From assembly GCA_035934995.1 (NCBI GenBank), contig DASYXI010000002.1, positions 1 through 64,000 on the forward strand: DNA of 64,000 nucleotides, in the 5' to 3' direction. The DNA comes from REEB95 sp035934995 (lineage in GTDB: Bacteria; Pseudomonadota; Alphaproteobacteria; ATCC43930; CGMCC-115725). How positions within the stretch are numbered: the stretch's first letter is position 1; the number at the start of each line of letters is the position of its first letter. Both the position numbers and the translations under genes were made by a program. Shown here in pieces: positions 53,069 to 60,854 of this stretch. Under the pieces are notes generated by a model. That model saw only the letters and a list, made by a program, of their open reading frames with translations, made no database searches and was not told where the DNA came from.

Positions 53069-53867
53069 CGCGGCCTCCCCGGATCTTTTGCGGCACGCGA
53101 TCGAGGAACAGGAGCAACGCATCGATGATGGCGGCCGGATTGGGCGGACATCCTGGCAAATAAAGGTCTACCGGCAAGATTCCGTCGAGGCCATTGCTGC
53201 AAGCATAGCCGCCGCCGGAAACGCCGCCCGACACTGCGCAAGCGCCGACAGCCATCACCCAGCGCGGCTCGGGCATCGCGTCATAGGCGCGTCGCAATGG
53301 CTCCCGCATCGCGTAGGTCACAGGCCCTGTCACGAGCAGCAGATCGGCGAAACGTGGCGACGGCGTGAAGAAAATGCCTAGACGATGCAGGTTGTAGAAC
53401 GGGTTGTTGAGCGCTTGGAGCTCGGACTCGCAGCCATTGCAAGAGCCGGCATCAACATGACGGATATGCAGGCTCCGGCGAAAGCCGTTTCGCGAGCTCC
53501 GTGCCTGATGTGTGCGCTCCCTGAGAACGCTGCCATCGGCCAGCAACAAATCCGATCGCTCGCGCGTCCCGAACGCCCAGTCGAAGGAGGCTGTCGCTGC
53601 GCCGCTCGGACAGGCCTCGACGCAGAGCTGGCAGACGACGCAGCGACCGTAATCAACCGCGAGCCGCTGCTTTCCGGCGTCGTCGATCTGAACTGAGATC
53701 GCTGAGGATGGGCACACGGCAGCGCATTCGTTGCAGTGAGGCGTGCAACGCTCTGGTTCGAATCGCGGCATTCCCAGCAGGCCTTCCTGGCCCGAGCCCT
53801 CGACGGTTCTTGGCCAGGCGGTGCTCGCCTTTCCATTCCGCAATCCGAAAAACGTCCAGAATGGCAT
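53058..53867 (-). CDS. fused 2[4Fe-4S] ferredoxin / NuoB-like small subunit (HyfH-HyfI type)
   Basis: 269 residues. The first 100 contain two ferredoxin clusters (CTPHCNECAAVCPSS and CVVCQLCVEACPSG), the role of separate subunits NuoI/HyfH elsewhere. The second part is the NuoB/HyfI fold with cluster N2 ligands SCNGCESE, GACAVSGG and LPGCPPNPAAI, all present. So the electron path is intact although the catalytic subunit has lost NiFe ligands. The ATG at 53867 follows the large subunit by 8 bases. Confidence 0.88.
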   Translation of the reverse strand: MPFWTFFGLRNGKASTAWPRTVEGSGQEGLLGMPRFEPERCTPHCNECAAVCPSSAISVQIDDAGKQRLAVDYGRCVVCQLCVEACPSGAATASFDWAFGTRERSDLLLADGSVLRERTHQARSSRNGFRRSLHIRHVDAGSCNGCESELQALNNPFYNLHRLGIFFTPSPRFADLLLVTGPVTYAMREPLRRAYDAMPEPRWVMAVGACAVSGGVSGGGYACSNGLDGILPVDLYLPGCPPNPAAIIDALLLFLDRVPQKIRGGRVVE

Positions 53868-53875
53868 GACGCCCC

Positions 53876-55384
53876 CTAGCGGTCGCATCCGGCGACCGTG
53901 AGGCCGAAGCTCGCCTCGTTGATCGCGTAATCCATCATGTTGCTGCCGTGAACGGTGAAAGGGAAAACCCGCCAGTTCGAGAAAGATGGCGATTTGATCT
54001 TCACCCGCGAAAGCATGCCGTCGCCGCCGAAATGCACTGCATAGAAGAGCGAGCCGCGCGGCGATTCGGCCCATCCGAGGCCTTCCGAATGCGGCTGCGG
54101 CGCGCAGGGGACCTGGACCGGACCGGGTTTGATCAGCCGCAAGACCGTTTGGATCAGCGCAATGCTTGCATCAATCTCGGCGATCCGAACCTGCGCTCGC
54201 GCATGAGCATCGCCGCTGGACCGGACGGGCGCCTCGAACGGAAGATCGGGGTAGGCGGCATAAGGGTGGTTTCGTCGCAGATCGCGATCAAAACCCGAGC
54301 CGCGCTGGATCGGCCCCGTCGCGCCTTGATCGAAGGCGACCTGCTTGGGCAGAACGCCGGTTGTGATCAGGCGGTCCAAGTGGCTGTTCGTGTTCTCCAG
54401 CATCCCGGTATAGGTTGCAATTTTCTTGCGCACGGTCTCGAGTTCTTCGCTCAGCCATGGCTCCGGATCGAGATCGCGCCGCAGCCCGCCCGGCGTCAGC
54501 AAGCCGCGAAGAAAACGGCTCCCGGCAAGACGGGCGTTGATTTGTTTCGCACGTTCTTCGAGAAGCTTGCCCTCGGCTTCGCCGACCTTGAGCGTCGTCG
54601 TGTGGGAAAGATGCCCGAGATAGTGGAGGTGGTTGTAAAGCCGCTCGAGCTCCGCCAGCAGCGAACGGAGCATCCGCGCCCGCAGCGGGACGTCGCAGCC
54701 AGCCGCGTGCTCGACGGCTTGGCAAAATGCGAGAGCGTGCGCGAAGCTGCCGACGCCGGAAACCCGCTCGGCCAGCACGACGGCGCTGCTGAGGGGGCGC
54801 CCTTCGAAGCGTTTCTCCATGCCGCGATGCTTGAAGAAAAGCTGCGGATGGAGGTGCAGGATATGCTCGCCCACGTAAAAGAAGATCAGCTCGACCGACT
54901 CCACCACGTCGGCTCGGACTGGGCCAAAAGGCAGACGCTGCACGTCGTCGCTCGCGATCTCGGGAAGGCCGCCATCTGCGGCCTCGAATGGCAGCAGCGT
55001 GTCGATCGGATAGGACGGGTCGAGGGGCGGCGCTTTCGGTCGTGCGCCGGGGTGGAGAACAAGGCGAACGGGCTCGGGATGGCCGGTGAATTCAACGCCG
55101 AACAAATCGGCGATCTCACGCTCGTACCAACCCAAAAGCGGGCAGATCGATGCGACGCTTGGAACCGCGCCATTCACGAGGCATCGCCACACCAAGAATT
55201 CTTTTCTAGCCTCGCGGCTCGCGACATATCGGAGTTCGATGCGGCGAGAGCTGGGGCGCCAGGCATACGCCATCTGCATCCGGCCCCCTTTCCGGATCAC
55301 GTCTGCGACCGTCGCGGGCACTTCTTCCGGTGTAATCGTCCGGAGATCCACGCCGCTCGCCGCCGTTTCAGCGCCAATGCTCAT
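53876..55384 (-). CDS. HyfG/NuoCD-like large subunit lacking the NiFe cysteines
   Basis: 502 residues. A NuoC-like N-terminal part (IDATL.. CPLLGWYEREIADLFGVEF) is fused to a NuoD-like part, as in HyfG/HycE. Hydrogenases bind NiFe with RxCGxC near the N-terminus and DPCxxC at the end. Here these read ERVSGVGSFAHA and TVAGCDR, so all or nearly all ligands are gone. It therefore belongs with the energy-converting hydrogenase-related (Ehr) complexes. The ATG overlaps the upstream stop as ATGA. Confidence 0.88.
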   Translation of the reverse strand: MSIGAETAASGVDLRTITPEEVPATVADVIRKGGRMQMAYAWRPSSRRIELRYVASREARKEFLVWRCLVNGAVPSVASICPLLGWYEREIADLFGVEFTGHPEPVRLVLHPGARPKAPPLDPSYPIDTLLPFEAADGGLPEIASDDVQRLPFGPVRADVVESVELIFFYVGEHILHLHPQLFFKHRGMEKRFEGRPLSSAVVLAERVSGVGSFAHALAFCQAVEHAAGCDVPLRARMLRSLLAELERLYNHLHYLGHLSHTTTLKVGEAEGKLLEERAKQINARLAGSRFLRGLLTPGGLRRDLDPEPWLSEELETVRKKIATYTGMLENTNSHLDRLITTGVLPKQVAFDQGATGPIQRGSGFDRDLRRNHPYAAYPDLPFEAPVRSSGDAHARAQVRIAEIDASIALIQTVLRLIKPGPVQVPCAPQPHSEGLGWAESPRGSLFYAVHFGGDGMLSRVKIKSPSFSNWRVFPFTVHGSNMMDYAINEASFGLTVAGCDR

Positions 55385-56844
55385 CGAATCCCCGGTCCCA
55401 GCGACTGCGCGGCCGACGCGAGGTAGCTCCAGACATCGGCCGGCCACCAGATGCCGAGAACCAACAGCGGCACAAGCGCGAGCCACATCGGGACAGCGCA
55501 CCAGGCGGTTGTTGTGCGTCGCGGCGACGGTTCGGGCAGCGCCGGCGTGTAATACATGTGCCGAAAATGGTTCAAGAAGCCGATGAAGATGACGACGAGC
55601 AGGACGGCCATGACATAGACGGCCCAGGAGAAGGACGCCGTCAATCCGGCTCGCATGATCGTGAATTCGCTCAGGAACAACCCAAAGGGTGGCGCGCCGG
55701 TTATCGCAACGGCGCCGGCCAGCCAGAGAGCCCCCTCAGTCGGAAAAAACCGTCCGACGCCGCTGATCTCCAGGATCTCCTTGGTTCCGTAAGCCCGCAT
55801 CACATTGCCGGCGCCGAAGAACATGAGAGATTTGTTCAGCGAATGATTGAGCATGTGGTAGAGCGCGCCGGCGACGCCGAGCACGCCGCCAAATCCGAAG
55901 CCAAGAGCCACGATGCCCATGTGCTCGATGCTGGAATAGGCCATCAACCGCTTGATCCCCTGCTGCCGGACGATGAAGAGGGCGCCGATCAGCAACGACA
56001 AGGAGCCGAAGGCGACCAGGACGAGCTGCGGCAGCCGGCCAATGTCGCCTGCCCGCGTGATGGCGAGAAATCGAACGATCCCGATCATCGCCGTGTTCAG
56101 GAGCGCGCCCGAAAGCATCGCCGAGACAGGCGCCGGGCTTTCGCTATGAGCGTCTGGCAGCCAGCTATGCATGGGCGCGAGGCCGACTTTCGTGCCGTAT
56201 CCGACCAGCACGAGAAGAAACGCAAGAATCATCAAGGCCGGATTCATTTTGGGCGCCGCCGCGGCGAGCGTCGCCCATGTCATTTGATAGGTTGGTCCAA
56301 GAACGAAGCTGCCGCTCCAATAGAAGAGAACCGTTCCGAGCAGGGCGAGGCTGATGCCGGCCGAAACCACCATGATGTATTTCCAGGCCGCTTCCATGCT
56401 TTCAGCGACGCGTTCGAAGGCGACCAGAAAGGTGCTGACAAGCGTCGTGAGTTCGATCGCGATCCAGTAGATGCCGATGTTGTTCATGAGCGGCCCGACC
56501 AGGGTGGTCAAGCCGAATCCCGCGAAGAGCGCGTAGAATTTGAAGAGGCGGTCATCCTCGTCGAGGAGACGCATGTAGCCGATCGCATAAATCGACGCGA
56601 GAAAGTAGACGATTGCCGTGCACAAGATGACCCAAGCCGAGACCCTGTCGATGATCACGTAATCGTCCCAGAAGAGTGTTTGCGGCCCATCGACCAGGAA
56701 CGGGAGAGGGAGCGCGCAAGCGAACGAGATGGCGCTCGCGGTGAGGTTCAACGCCTCGGAGATCCGCGGCCGACGCGCGACGAGGCACCCGAGCGCGGCC
56801 GCAAGCGGCGCGATTGAGAGAGCCAAAAGGAGCCCGCCTACCAT
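55381..56844 (-). CDS. HyfF/NuoN-like membrane antiporter subunit
   Basis: 487 residues, about 14 membrane helices. Signatures: YWIAIELTTLVSTFLVAFE, GYGTKVGLAPMHSWLPDAHSE (conserved Lys and the antiporter loop), LMAYSSIEHMGIVALG and MLNHSLNKSLMFFGAGN. A second proton-channel subunit of the same complex. It begins on the stop of the HyfE-like gene and overlaps the large subunit gene. Confidence 0.9.
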   Translation of the reverse strand: MVGGLLLALSIAPLAAALGCLVARRPRISEALNLTASAISFACALPLPFLVDGPQTLFWDDYVIIDRVSAWVILCTAIVYFLASIYAIGYMRLLDEDDRLFKFYALFAGFGLTTLVGPLMNNIGIYWIAIELTTLVSTFLVAFERVAESMEAAWKYIMVVSAGISLALLGTVLFYWSGSFVLGPTYQMTWATLAAAAPKMNPALMILAFLLVLVGYGTKVGLAPMHSWLPDAHSESPAPVSAMLSGALLNTAMIGIVRFLAITRAGDIGRLPQLVLVAFGSLSLLIGALFIVRQQGIKRLMAYSSIEHMGIVALGFGFGGVLGVAGALYHMLNHSLNKSLMFFGAGNVMRAYGTKEILEISGVGRFFPTEGALWLAGAVAITGAPPFGLFLSEFTIMRAGLTASFSWAVYVMAVLLVVIFIGFLNHFRHMYYTPALPEPSPRRTTTAWCAVPMWLALVPLLVLGIWWPADVWSYLASAAQSLGPGIR

Positions 56845-57524
56845 CAGCCCACCAGCCGTTTAAGGGTGAGCGTGCTCGTCGTCCCGACGTGGGTCAGGAG
56901 ATAGCCGACGAGCACGCCGAAACACGCCACCACGATCAGCAAATCGAAGAGTATGACGAGTTCGATCAGCATCGGCATGCCCGGCACCAGAATTTGGGAA
57001 CCGAGAAAGATCCCGTTCTCAAGTACCAGCAACCCGAGCACTTGGCTGACCGCCTCGTGACGCACCGCCAGCATAAGAAAGCCGATGAGTTTCATCGACA
57101 ACATGACCGTCAGGGCGAGGACGGCAACCGTCAGCTCGAGGTGGAACTCAGCAGCGATCCTATAAGAGACGCTGAGGGCAAACATGACGAAGAACGCGCC
57201 GATCACGAGTCCCGAACTGGGCTGGAGGATCACATGGATTTCGCGATCGACCTCGAGCCGGCGGATGATCCGCCAAATCAGATAGGGCAGCACGAGACCG
57301 CGAAACAGCAGGGTCAGGATCGCGATGACGTAAAGCTCTGGATAGCTTCCGTAATAGCCTACCAACGTCGACAGGCCGGCGATGACCCAGGACTCGGCGG
57401 CGAAGGCGTAGAGGTAATTCTTGAGCCAACGCGAGCCGAGCATGACGAAAGACAAAAGCAGGCAGACGATCGCCATCAGGCTGAACAGCGATGACGCGAG
57501 CGGGTCCAGATGTTGGATCAGCAT
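56844..57524 (-). CDS. HyfE-like membrane subunit
   Basis: 226 residues, about six or seven membrane helices, with the NuoK-like half toward the C-terminus (LGLLVLENGIFLGSQILV). HyfE-type subunits join the antiporter modules. It starts 5 bases after the HyfC-like gene and overlaps the HyfF-like gene by one base. Confidence 0.85.
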   Translation of the reverse strand: MLIQHLDPLASSLFSLMAIVCLLLSFVMLGSRWLKNYLYAFAAESWVIAGLSTLVGYYGSYPELYVIAILTLLFRGLVLPYLIWRIIRRLEVDREIHVILQPSSGLVIGAFFVMFALSVSYRIAAEFHLELTVAVLALTVMLSMKLIGFLMLAVRHEAVSQVLGLLVLENGIFLGSQILVPGMPMLIELVILFDLLIVVACFGVLVGYLLTHVGTTSTLTLKRLVG

Positions 57525-57529
57525 GGTCG

Positions 57530-58480
57530 TCAGCTCAACTGGGTCCCAATGATCGACAAGACGGCCAGCAGGAACGAGGCGGCAAGCGGCTCCTGGTAAC
57601 GATAGAACCGCAAGCGTGACTGCGCCGTCTCGACGAAGACAACCATGGCGGCGACCATGACGAATTTGATGATGAGGCCTGCCGCGGCGCCGACCGCGCC
57701 GATCGCCGTTCCCTTCATCGAGAGTCCCCAAGGAAGAACCAGGACATTGCAGAAGATCGTGTAGAGGATGAACTGCTTCATCGCCGAGGCCCATTTGAGC
57801 AACGCCAGCAACGGGCCCGAATATTCGAGGATCCGCGCCTCCTCGATCATGTAGACCTCGATATGCGTGCTCGAATGGATCGGCATGCGGTCGGTCTCGA
57901 CCAAGAGGAGAATGAAGAACGCGGCCACGAGAAAGAGATGCGCTGGGCTCCAGTAAGCGGGCCAATTCGAAGCGAGCAGGTGATTGACAACGAAAGGAAT
58001 CATCGCCTTCGCCAGCAACGTGATGCCGACAAAGACCAGAATCAGCGTCGGTTCCGCGAGGATGGCGACCATCGCGGCGCGGCTCGAGCCGATGCCGCCA
58101 TAAGCGCTCGATGTGTCGAGTCCCGCGAGGATGATCATGAAGGAGCCGAGGGTCAGGATCAGGCCGCCGCCAAGGATGTCGCCCATGTCGGAAAGCGGCA
58201 GCGGGTAATCGGTCAGGACCGGAATGAGGATGGGCACCGTCAGCATGCAGGTGAAGGCGACGATGGGGGTCAGCCAAAACAGCCAAGAAGCCGTTTGCGG
58301 GATCACGATCTGCTTGTGGAAGAGCTTCCAAAGATCGCGATAGGGCTGGAAAATGCCGGGCCCCTGAGAACGCTGCACGCGTTCCTCGAACTGGAGGATG
58401 ATGCCCTGGATAAGCGGCGCCATCCCAACCACCGTAATGACTTGGGCGATTTGCAGCAGGATGTCGCGCCCGCTCATCAT
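57530..58480 (-). CDS. HyfC/NuoH-like membrane subunit
   Basis: 316 residues, about eight membrane helices, with the NuoH-type loop ETDRMPIHSSTHIEVYMIEEARILEYSG read in parts (the acidic funnel residues are present) and QPYRDLWKLFHKQ near the N-terminus. It connects the peripheral arm with the pumps. Two starts compete: ATG at 58480, overlapping the stop of a short leader frame, and TTG at 58573 next to the AGGAGGAG site. First gene of the operon behind a fluoride riboswitch. Confidence 0.88.
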   Translation of the reverse strand: MMSGRDILLQIAQVITVVGMAPLIQGIILQFEERVQRSQGPGIFQPYRDLWKLFHKQIVIPQTASWLFWLTPIVAFTCMLTVPILIPVLTDYPLPLSDMGDILGGGLILTLGSFMIILAGLDTSSAYGGIGSSRAAMVAILAEPTLILVFVGITLLAKAMIPFVVNHLLASNWPAYWSPAHLFLVAAFFILLLVETDRMPIHSSTHIEVYMIEEARILEYSGPLLALLKWASAMKQFILYTIFCNVLVLPWGLSMKGTAIGAVGAAAGLIIKFVMVAAMVVFVETAQSRLRFYRYQEPLAASFLLAVLSIIGTQLS

Positions 58481-58569
58481 GGGTGCCTTGCCGGCAAAAG
58501 CCGGCGCGCTGCCATTGGCTTTGGCAGACGCAATCCTCTTGTCTTGGGGGGTTGCTGGGGGCCTCTCAT
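58477..58569 (-). CDS. possible 30-residue leader peptide
   Basis: The best-spaced ATG behind the riboswitch-controlled AGGAGGAG site (5 bases) opens a basic, Pro-rich frame of 30 codons (MRGPQQPPKTRGLR...) that ends as ATGA on the ATG of the HyfC-like gene. If translated, it would couple riboswitch control to HyfC. The competing view is that HyfC starts at the TTG 4 bases upstream of this ATG in another frame. Confidence 0.4.
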   Translation of the reverse strand: MRGPQQPPKTRGLRLPKPMAARRLLPARHP

Positions 58570-58574
58570 GCAAA

Positions 58575-58650
58575 CTCCTCCTGCCGTCCGCGGACGTCTA
58601 GGAGGAGTCATCAGCCCCAAGGGCGGTTATAAGGCGAACTCCATCGCCTT
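58575..58650 (-). ncRNA. fluoride riboswitch controlling the Ehr operon (translational type)
   Basis: On the minus strand GGCGATGGAGTTCGCC (58633-58648) is followed by a short stem and GCTGATGACTCCTCC. GGAGT and ACTCC form the ligand-dependent pseudoknot. The same CTCCTCCT can pair with the ribosome site AGGAGGAG at 58575-58582, enclosing CGTCCGCGGACG. Fluoride binding would release the site and turn translation on. There is no U-run, so control is at translation. Confidence 0.92.
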
Positions 58651-58659
58651 CATGAGAGC

Positions 58660-58688
58660 AGCATGAAAAGCCCTGGGTCGATTGTCAA
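58660..58688 (-). promoter_or_regulatory. candidate promoter of the Ehr operon
   Basis: TTGACA (58683-58688) and CATGCT (58660-58665) with 17 bases between, about 12 bases before the riboswitch on the minus strand. The -10 box is weak. Confidence 0.55.
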
Positions 58689-58757
58689 TAGCCGTTCGAT
58701 CCAAGGATCGGCCGGAATTTGATTGGCGGCAGCCTCGCGCAGGCCTGCCCCCGGAAC

Positions 58758-58786
58758 TTGACCCGCTGCCCCAGTCGCGAGATATT
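58758..58786 (+). promoter_or_regulatory. candidate promoter of the phosphoesterase transcript
   Basis: TTGACC and GATATT with a 17-base spacer, ending 8 bases before the plus-strand fluoride aptamer. It is divergent from the Ehr promoter, about 70 bases apart. Confidence 0.6.
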
Positions 58787-58793
58787 TTGGAGC

Positions 58794-58864
58794 GGGGATG
58801 GAGTTCCCCTTAACCGCCGAAGAGGCTGATGACTCCTACTGCGTTTCACGCGGCGGGAGTTTTT
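58794..58864 (+). ncRNA. fluoride riboswitch controlling the phosphoesterase gene (terminator type)
   Basis: GGGGATGGAGTTCCCC then CCGCC...GGCTGATGACTCCTACTG is the aptamer. ACTCC (58832-58836) can instead pair with GGAGT at 58856-58860 around the inner stem GCGTTTCACGC, followed by TTTTT, forming a terminator. Fluoride should favour the aptamer pseudoknot and allow read-through. Confidence 0.92.
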
Positions 58865-59004
58865 CTGTTTGCGCCTGCCGCAAAAGCTGTCCTTGTCTCC
58901 TTGCGCCCGCAAGGGATTCGCGTGCGGAGGAGCACGCTCGCAGCAGAGCCGGATAGGGTCGCTCGCCAAGGCTCGCGATGCGCGCCGGACTGTCAGAGTC
59001 GCCG

Positions 59005-59853
59005 ATGAAGATCGCCATCATGAGCGACCTTCACTTGGAGTTTGACGCTGGCGAGATTCAGGGTGGTCGGGCCAAGAGTGATTCCGCCTTCTATGCCCAT
59101 CCCCCCGAAACCAAGGCGGACGTGCTGGTGCTCGCAGGCAACATCCATCGCGGCGCGCAGGGCGTCGCCTGGGCGGATCGGCACTTCACCAGCCCGGTCG
59201 TGCTGATCGGGGGCAACTGCGAGCCTTACGGCCATGAGCTCTTTCGTGTCATTGCATATAACCGGCAGAAAGCGAACGCGACAAGCGGCCATGTCAAGTT
59301 TCTTGAGCGTGCAACTTGGACATTTCGAGCTGAATCCGGTGAGCAGGCCCGTTTCGTCGGCACGACGTTGTGGACGGATTTCCGACTCTACGGGACGCCC
59401 GAAGCGTCGATGGAGATCGCGCGTCAGCGGCTGGAGGATTATCGTCTCATCAAGGTCGAACGCGGCTACAAGCAGCGCCTCCTTGATCCGTCGGATATCG
59501 TGCGTCTCTATGCCGCTTCCGTCGCCTTTCTCCGCAAAGAGTTAAGCCGGCCTTTCGATGGCGTCACTGTCGTCGTCACACATCATGCGCCGTCGCGCGG
59601 CTCCATCGCGCCCGGATTTCAGGAGGATCTCCTCAACCCGGCCTTCGCGTCCGATCTCGAGGCCGTGATTCGCGCCCACGCGCCGCCGCTGTGGATTCAC
59701 GGCCACATGCGCGACTCGTTCGATTACATGATCGGGAAAACTCGCGTCGTGTGCAATCCACGGGGATATTTTCCGGACAAGCTCAATCCAAGCTTCGACC
59801 CGCGCTTGGCGGTCGAGATCTTCCCCGAACAACGGCCACGCGCGCGAGCGTGA
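59005..59853 (+). CDS. calcineurin-like metallophosphoesterase with altered metal motifs
   Basis: 282 residues from MKIAIMSDLHLEFDAG. The family order DxH, GDxx, GNH, H, GHxH is seen as SDLH, AGNIHRG, GGNCEPYG, THHAPS and HGHMRDS. Three expected ligand positions differ (GN for GD, GNC for GNH, GHMR for GHxH), so activity may be changed. ATG at 58978 is an alternative start. Behind a fluoride riboswitch; phosphatases with metal centres are common targets of fluoride, which could explain the regulation. Confidence 0.85.
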   Translation: MKIAIMSDLHLEFDAGEIQGGRAKSDSAFYAHPPETKADVLVLAGNIHRGAQGVAWADRHFTSPVVLIGGNCEPYGHELFRVIAYNRQKANATSGHVKFLERATWTFRAESGEQARFVGTTLWTDFRLYGTPEASMEIARQRLEDYRLIKVERGYKQRLLDPSDIVRLYAASVAFLRKELSRPFDGVTVVVTHHAPSRGSIAPGFQEDLLNPAFASDLEAVIRAHAPPLWIHGHMRDSFDYMIGKTRVVCNPRGYFPDKLNPSFDPRLAVEIFPEQRPRARA

Positions 59854-59978
59854 ACCGCCGCCGCCCGGATCGGTCGTTTCTTGGATGAGACGGCGCAAGG
59901 CGCTGCATTCGACGGGCGCGACCAAAGGCGCGCCGGACGCCGATCCGGGAATTTATCGCAGACGGCCGGTCCTGCGGT

Positions 59979-60602
59979 TCATCCGAGTCCGTCAAGATGC
60001 GCCGTTTCATTGATGCGCAGCGCGCGCACCCGGCCGCCACGGATGTCGATCTCGTTGAGCGTGCAGGGGTTCTGGATAATCCGCCAATAGGCCGAAAGGG
60101 GCTGATCGAGAAGTTGAAGCAGCAGCGCGCGATTGACGCTGTCATGGCCAACCAGGACGACGGCTTCCGCGTCTCCGGCATGCCGCTCAAGAACAAACCT
60201 CAGCGCGTCGGCCCCGCGCGCCATGAGGTCCTGAAGCGAATCCCCTCCGGGAAATCGGATCAAATGCGGCGTCGCGAACCAGGCCTCGAAAAGATCCGGT
60301 TCCGCCGCCCTGGCCTCGTCGTGGCTCATTCCCTGCCACCGGCCATAATCGAGGTCGTTCAGAGGTTGAAGAACCTCGCTCTCGATCCGACAATCCGAAG
60401 CGATGTGACGGCCAGTCGCCACGCAGCGAGCCATCGGGCTTGTATAAACCGCCCTCGGACGCCAGCGCGCTGCAATTCGTTTGGCGACAGCTTTTGCTTG
60501 AGCTTCGCCAAGCGCAGTGAGCGGAAGATCGGCGCGTCCACGAAAGCACGGCGGATCGATGCCGTCGACGTGGCCATGGCGGGTCAGAAGGATTTGCGTC
60601 AT
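59979..60602 (-). CDS. histidine phosphatase (phosphoglycerate-mutase-like)
   Basis: 207 residues. LLTRHGHVDG is the RHG catalytic motif, and VVLVGHDSVNRALL carries the second histidine; DLDYGRWQGMS holds the acid. Relatives are broad phosphatases such as CobC-type enzymes. No riboswitch precedes it, but it lies divergent from the third intact aptamer and convergent with the phosphoesterase gene. GpmA-like genes are known elsewhere under fluoride riboswitches. Confidence 0.9.
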   Translation of the reverse strand: MTQILLTRHGHVDGIDPPCFRGRADLPLTALGEAQAKAVAKRIAARWRPRAVYTSPMARCVATGRHIASDCRIESEVLQPLNDLDYGRWQGMSHDEARAAEPDLFEAWFATPHLIRFPGGDSLQDLMARGADALRFVLERHAGDAEAVVLVGHDSVNRALLLQLLDQPLSAYWRIIQNPCTLNEIDIRGGRVRALRINETAHLDGLG

Positions 60603-60713
60603 GGAGCCTCTTCTGAGTTCGTTTGCGGGGCGTCTCCGCAGCTCGACGCCTGGCCGTCGGGCCGCGCTTGAATCGACGAGAGGTTAGAATATATGATCGA
60701 TTCTCGACAGTGT

Positions 60714-60789
60714 CGGCGATGGAGTTCGCCGTAATCGCCCCTTGGGCTGATGACTCCTACGGACGTGATAGGCCGGAAGGAGTCTTTTT
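60714..60789 (+). ncRNA. fluoride riboswitch controlling the MutS-like operon (terminator type)
   Basis: GGCGATGGAGTTCGCC at 60715-60730, then CGCCCCTTGGGCTGATGACTCCTAC in part. GACTCC (60752-60757) can pair with GGAGTC (60779-60784), extended by CGG/CCG, followed by TTTTT: an intrinsic terminator that competes with the GGAGT-ACTCC pseudoknot. Read-through is expected with fluoride. The gene starts 65 bases after the U-run. Confidence 0.93.
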
Positions 60790-60854
60790 ATGTCTTGGCC
60801 AAAAGCTTGGTCCGTTCTGCGCCGAACGAGTCCGTCTCGCCACGGGGGCGGCCG

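Noticed and set aside
51053..58480. Calling the six-gene operon a formate hydrogenlyase or hydrogenase-4
   Set aside because: The NiFe cysteine motifs of the large subunit are absent and no formate dehydrogenase is adjacent.
53948..58666. Long plus-strand frames opposite the Ehr operon
   Set aside because: Arg/Glu/His-rich composition without motifs; they mirror membrane proteins on the other strand.
60750..60854. MutS-like gene starting at 60750
   Set aside because: That start lies inside the riboswitch pseudoknot and terminator; the ATG at 60855 is after the U-run.
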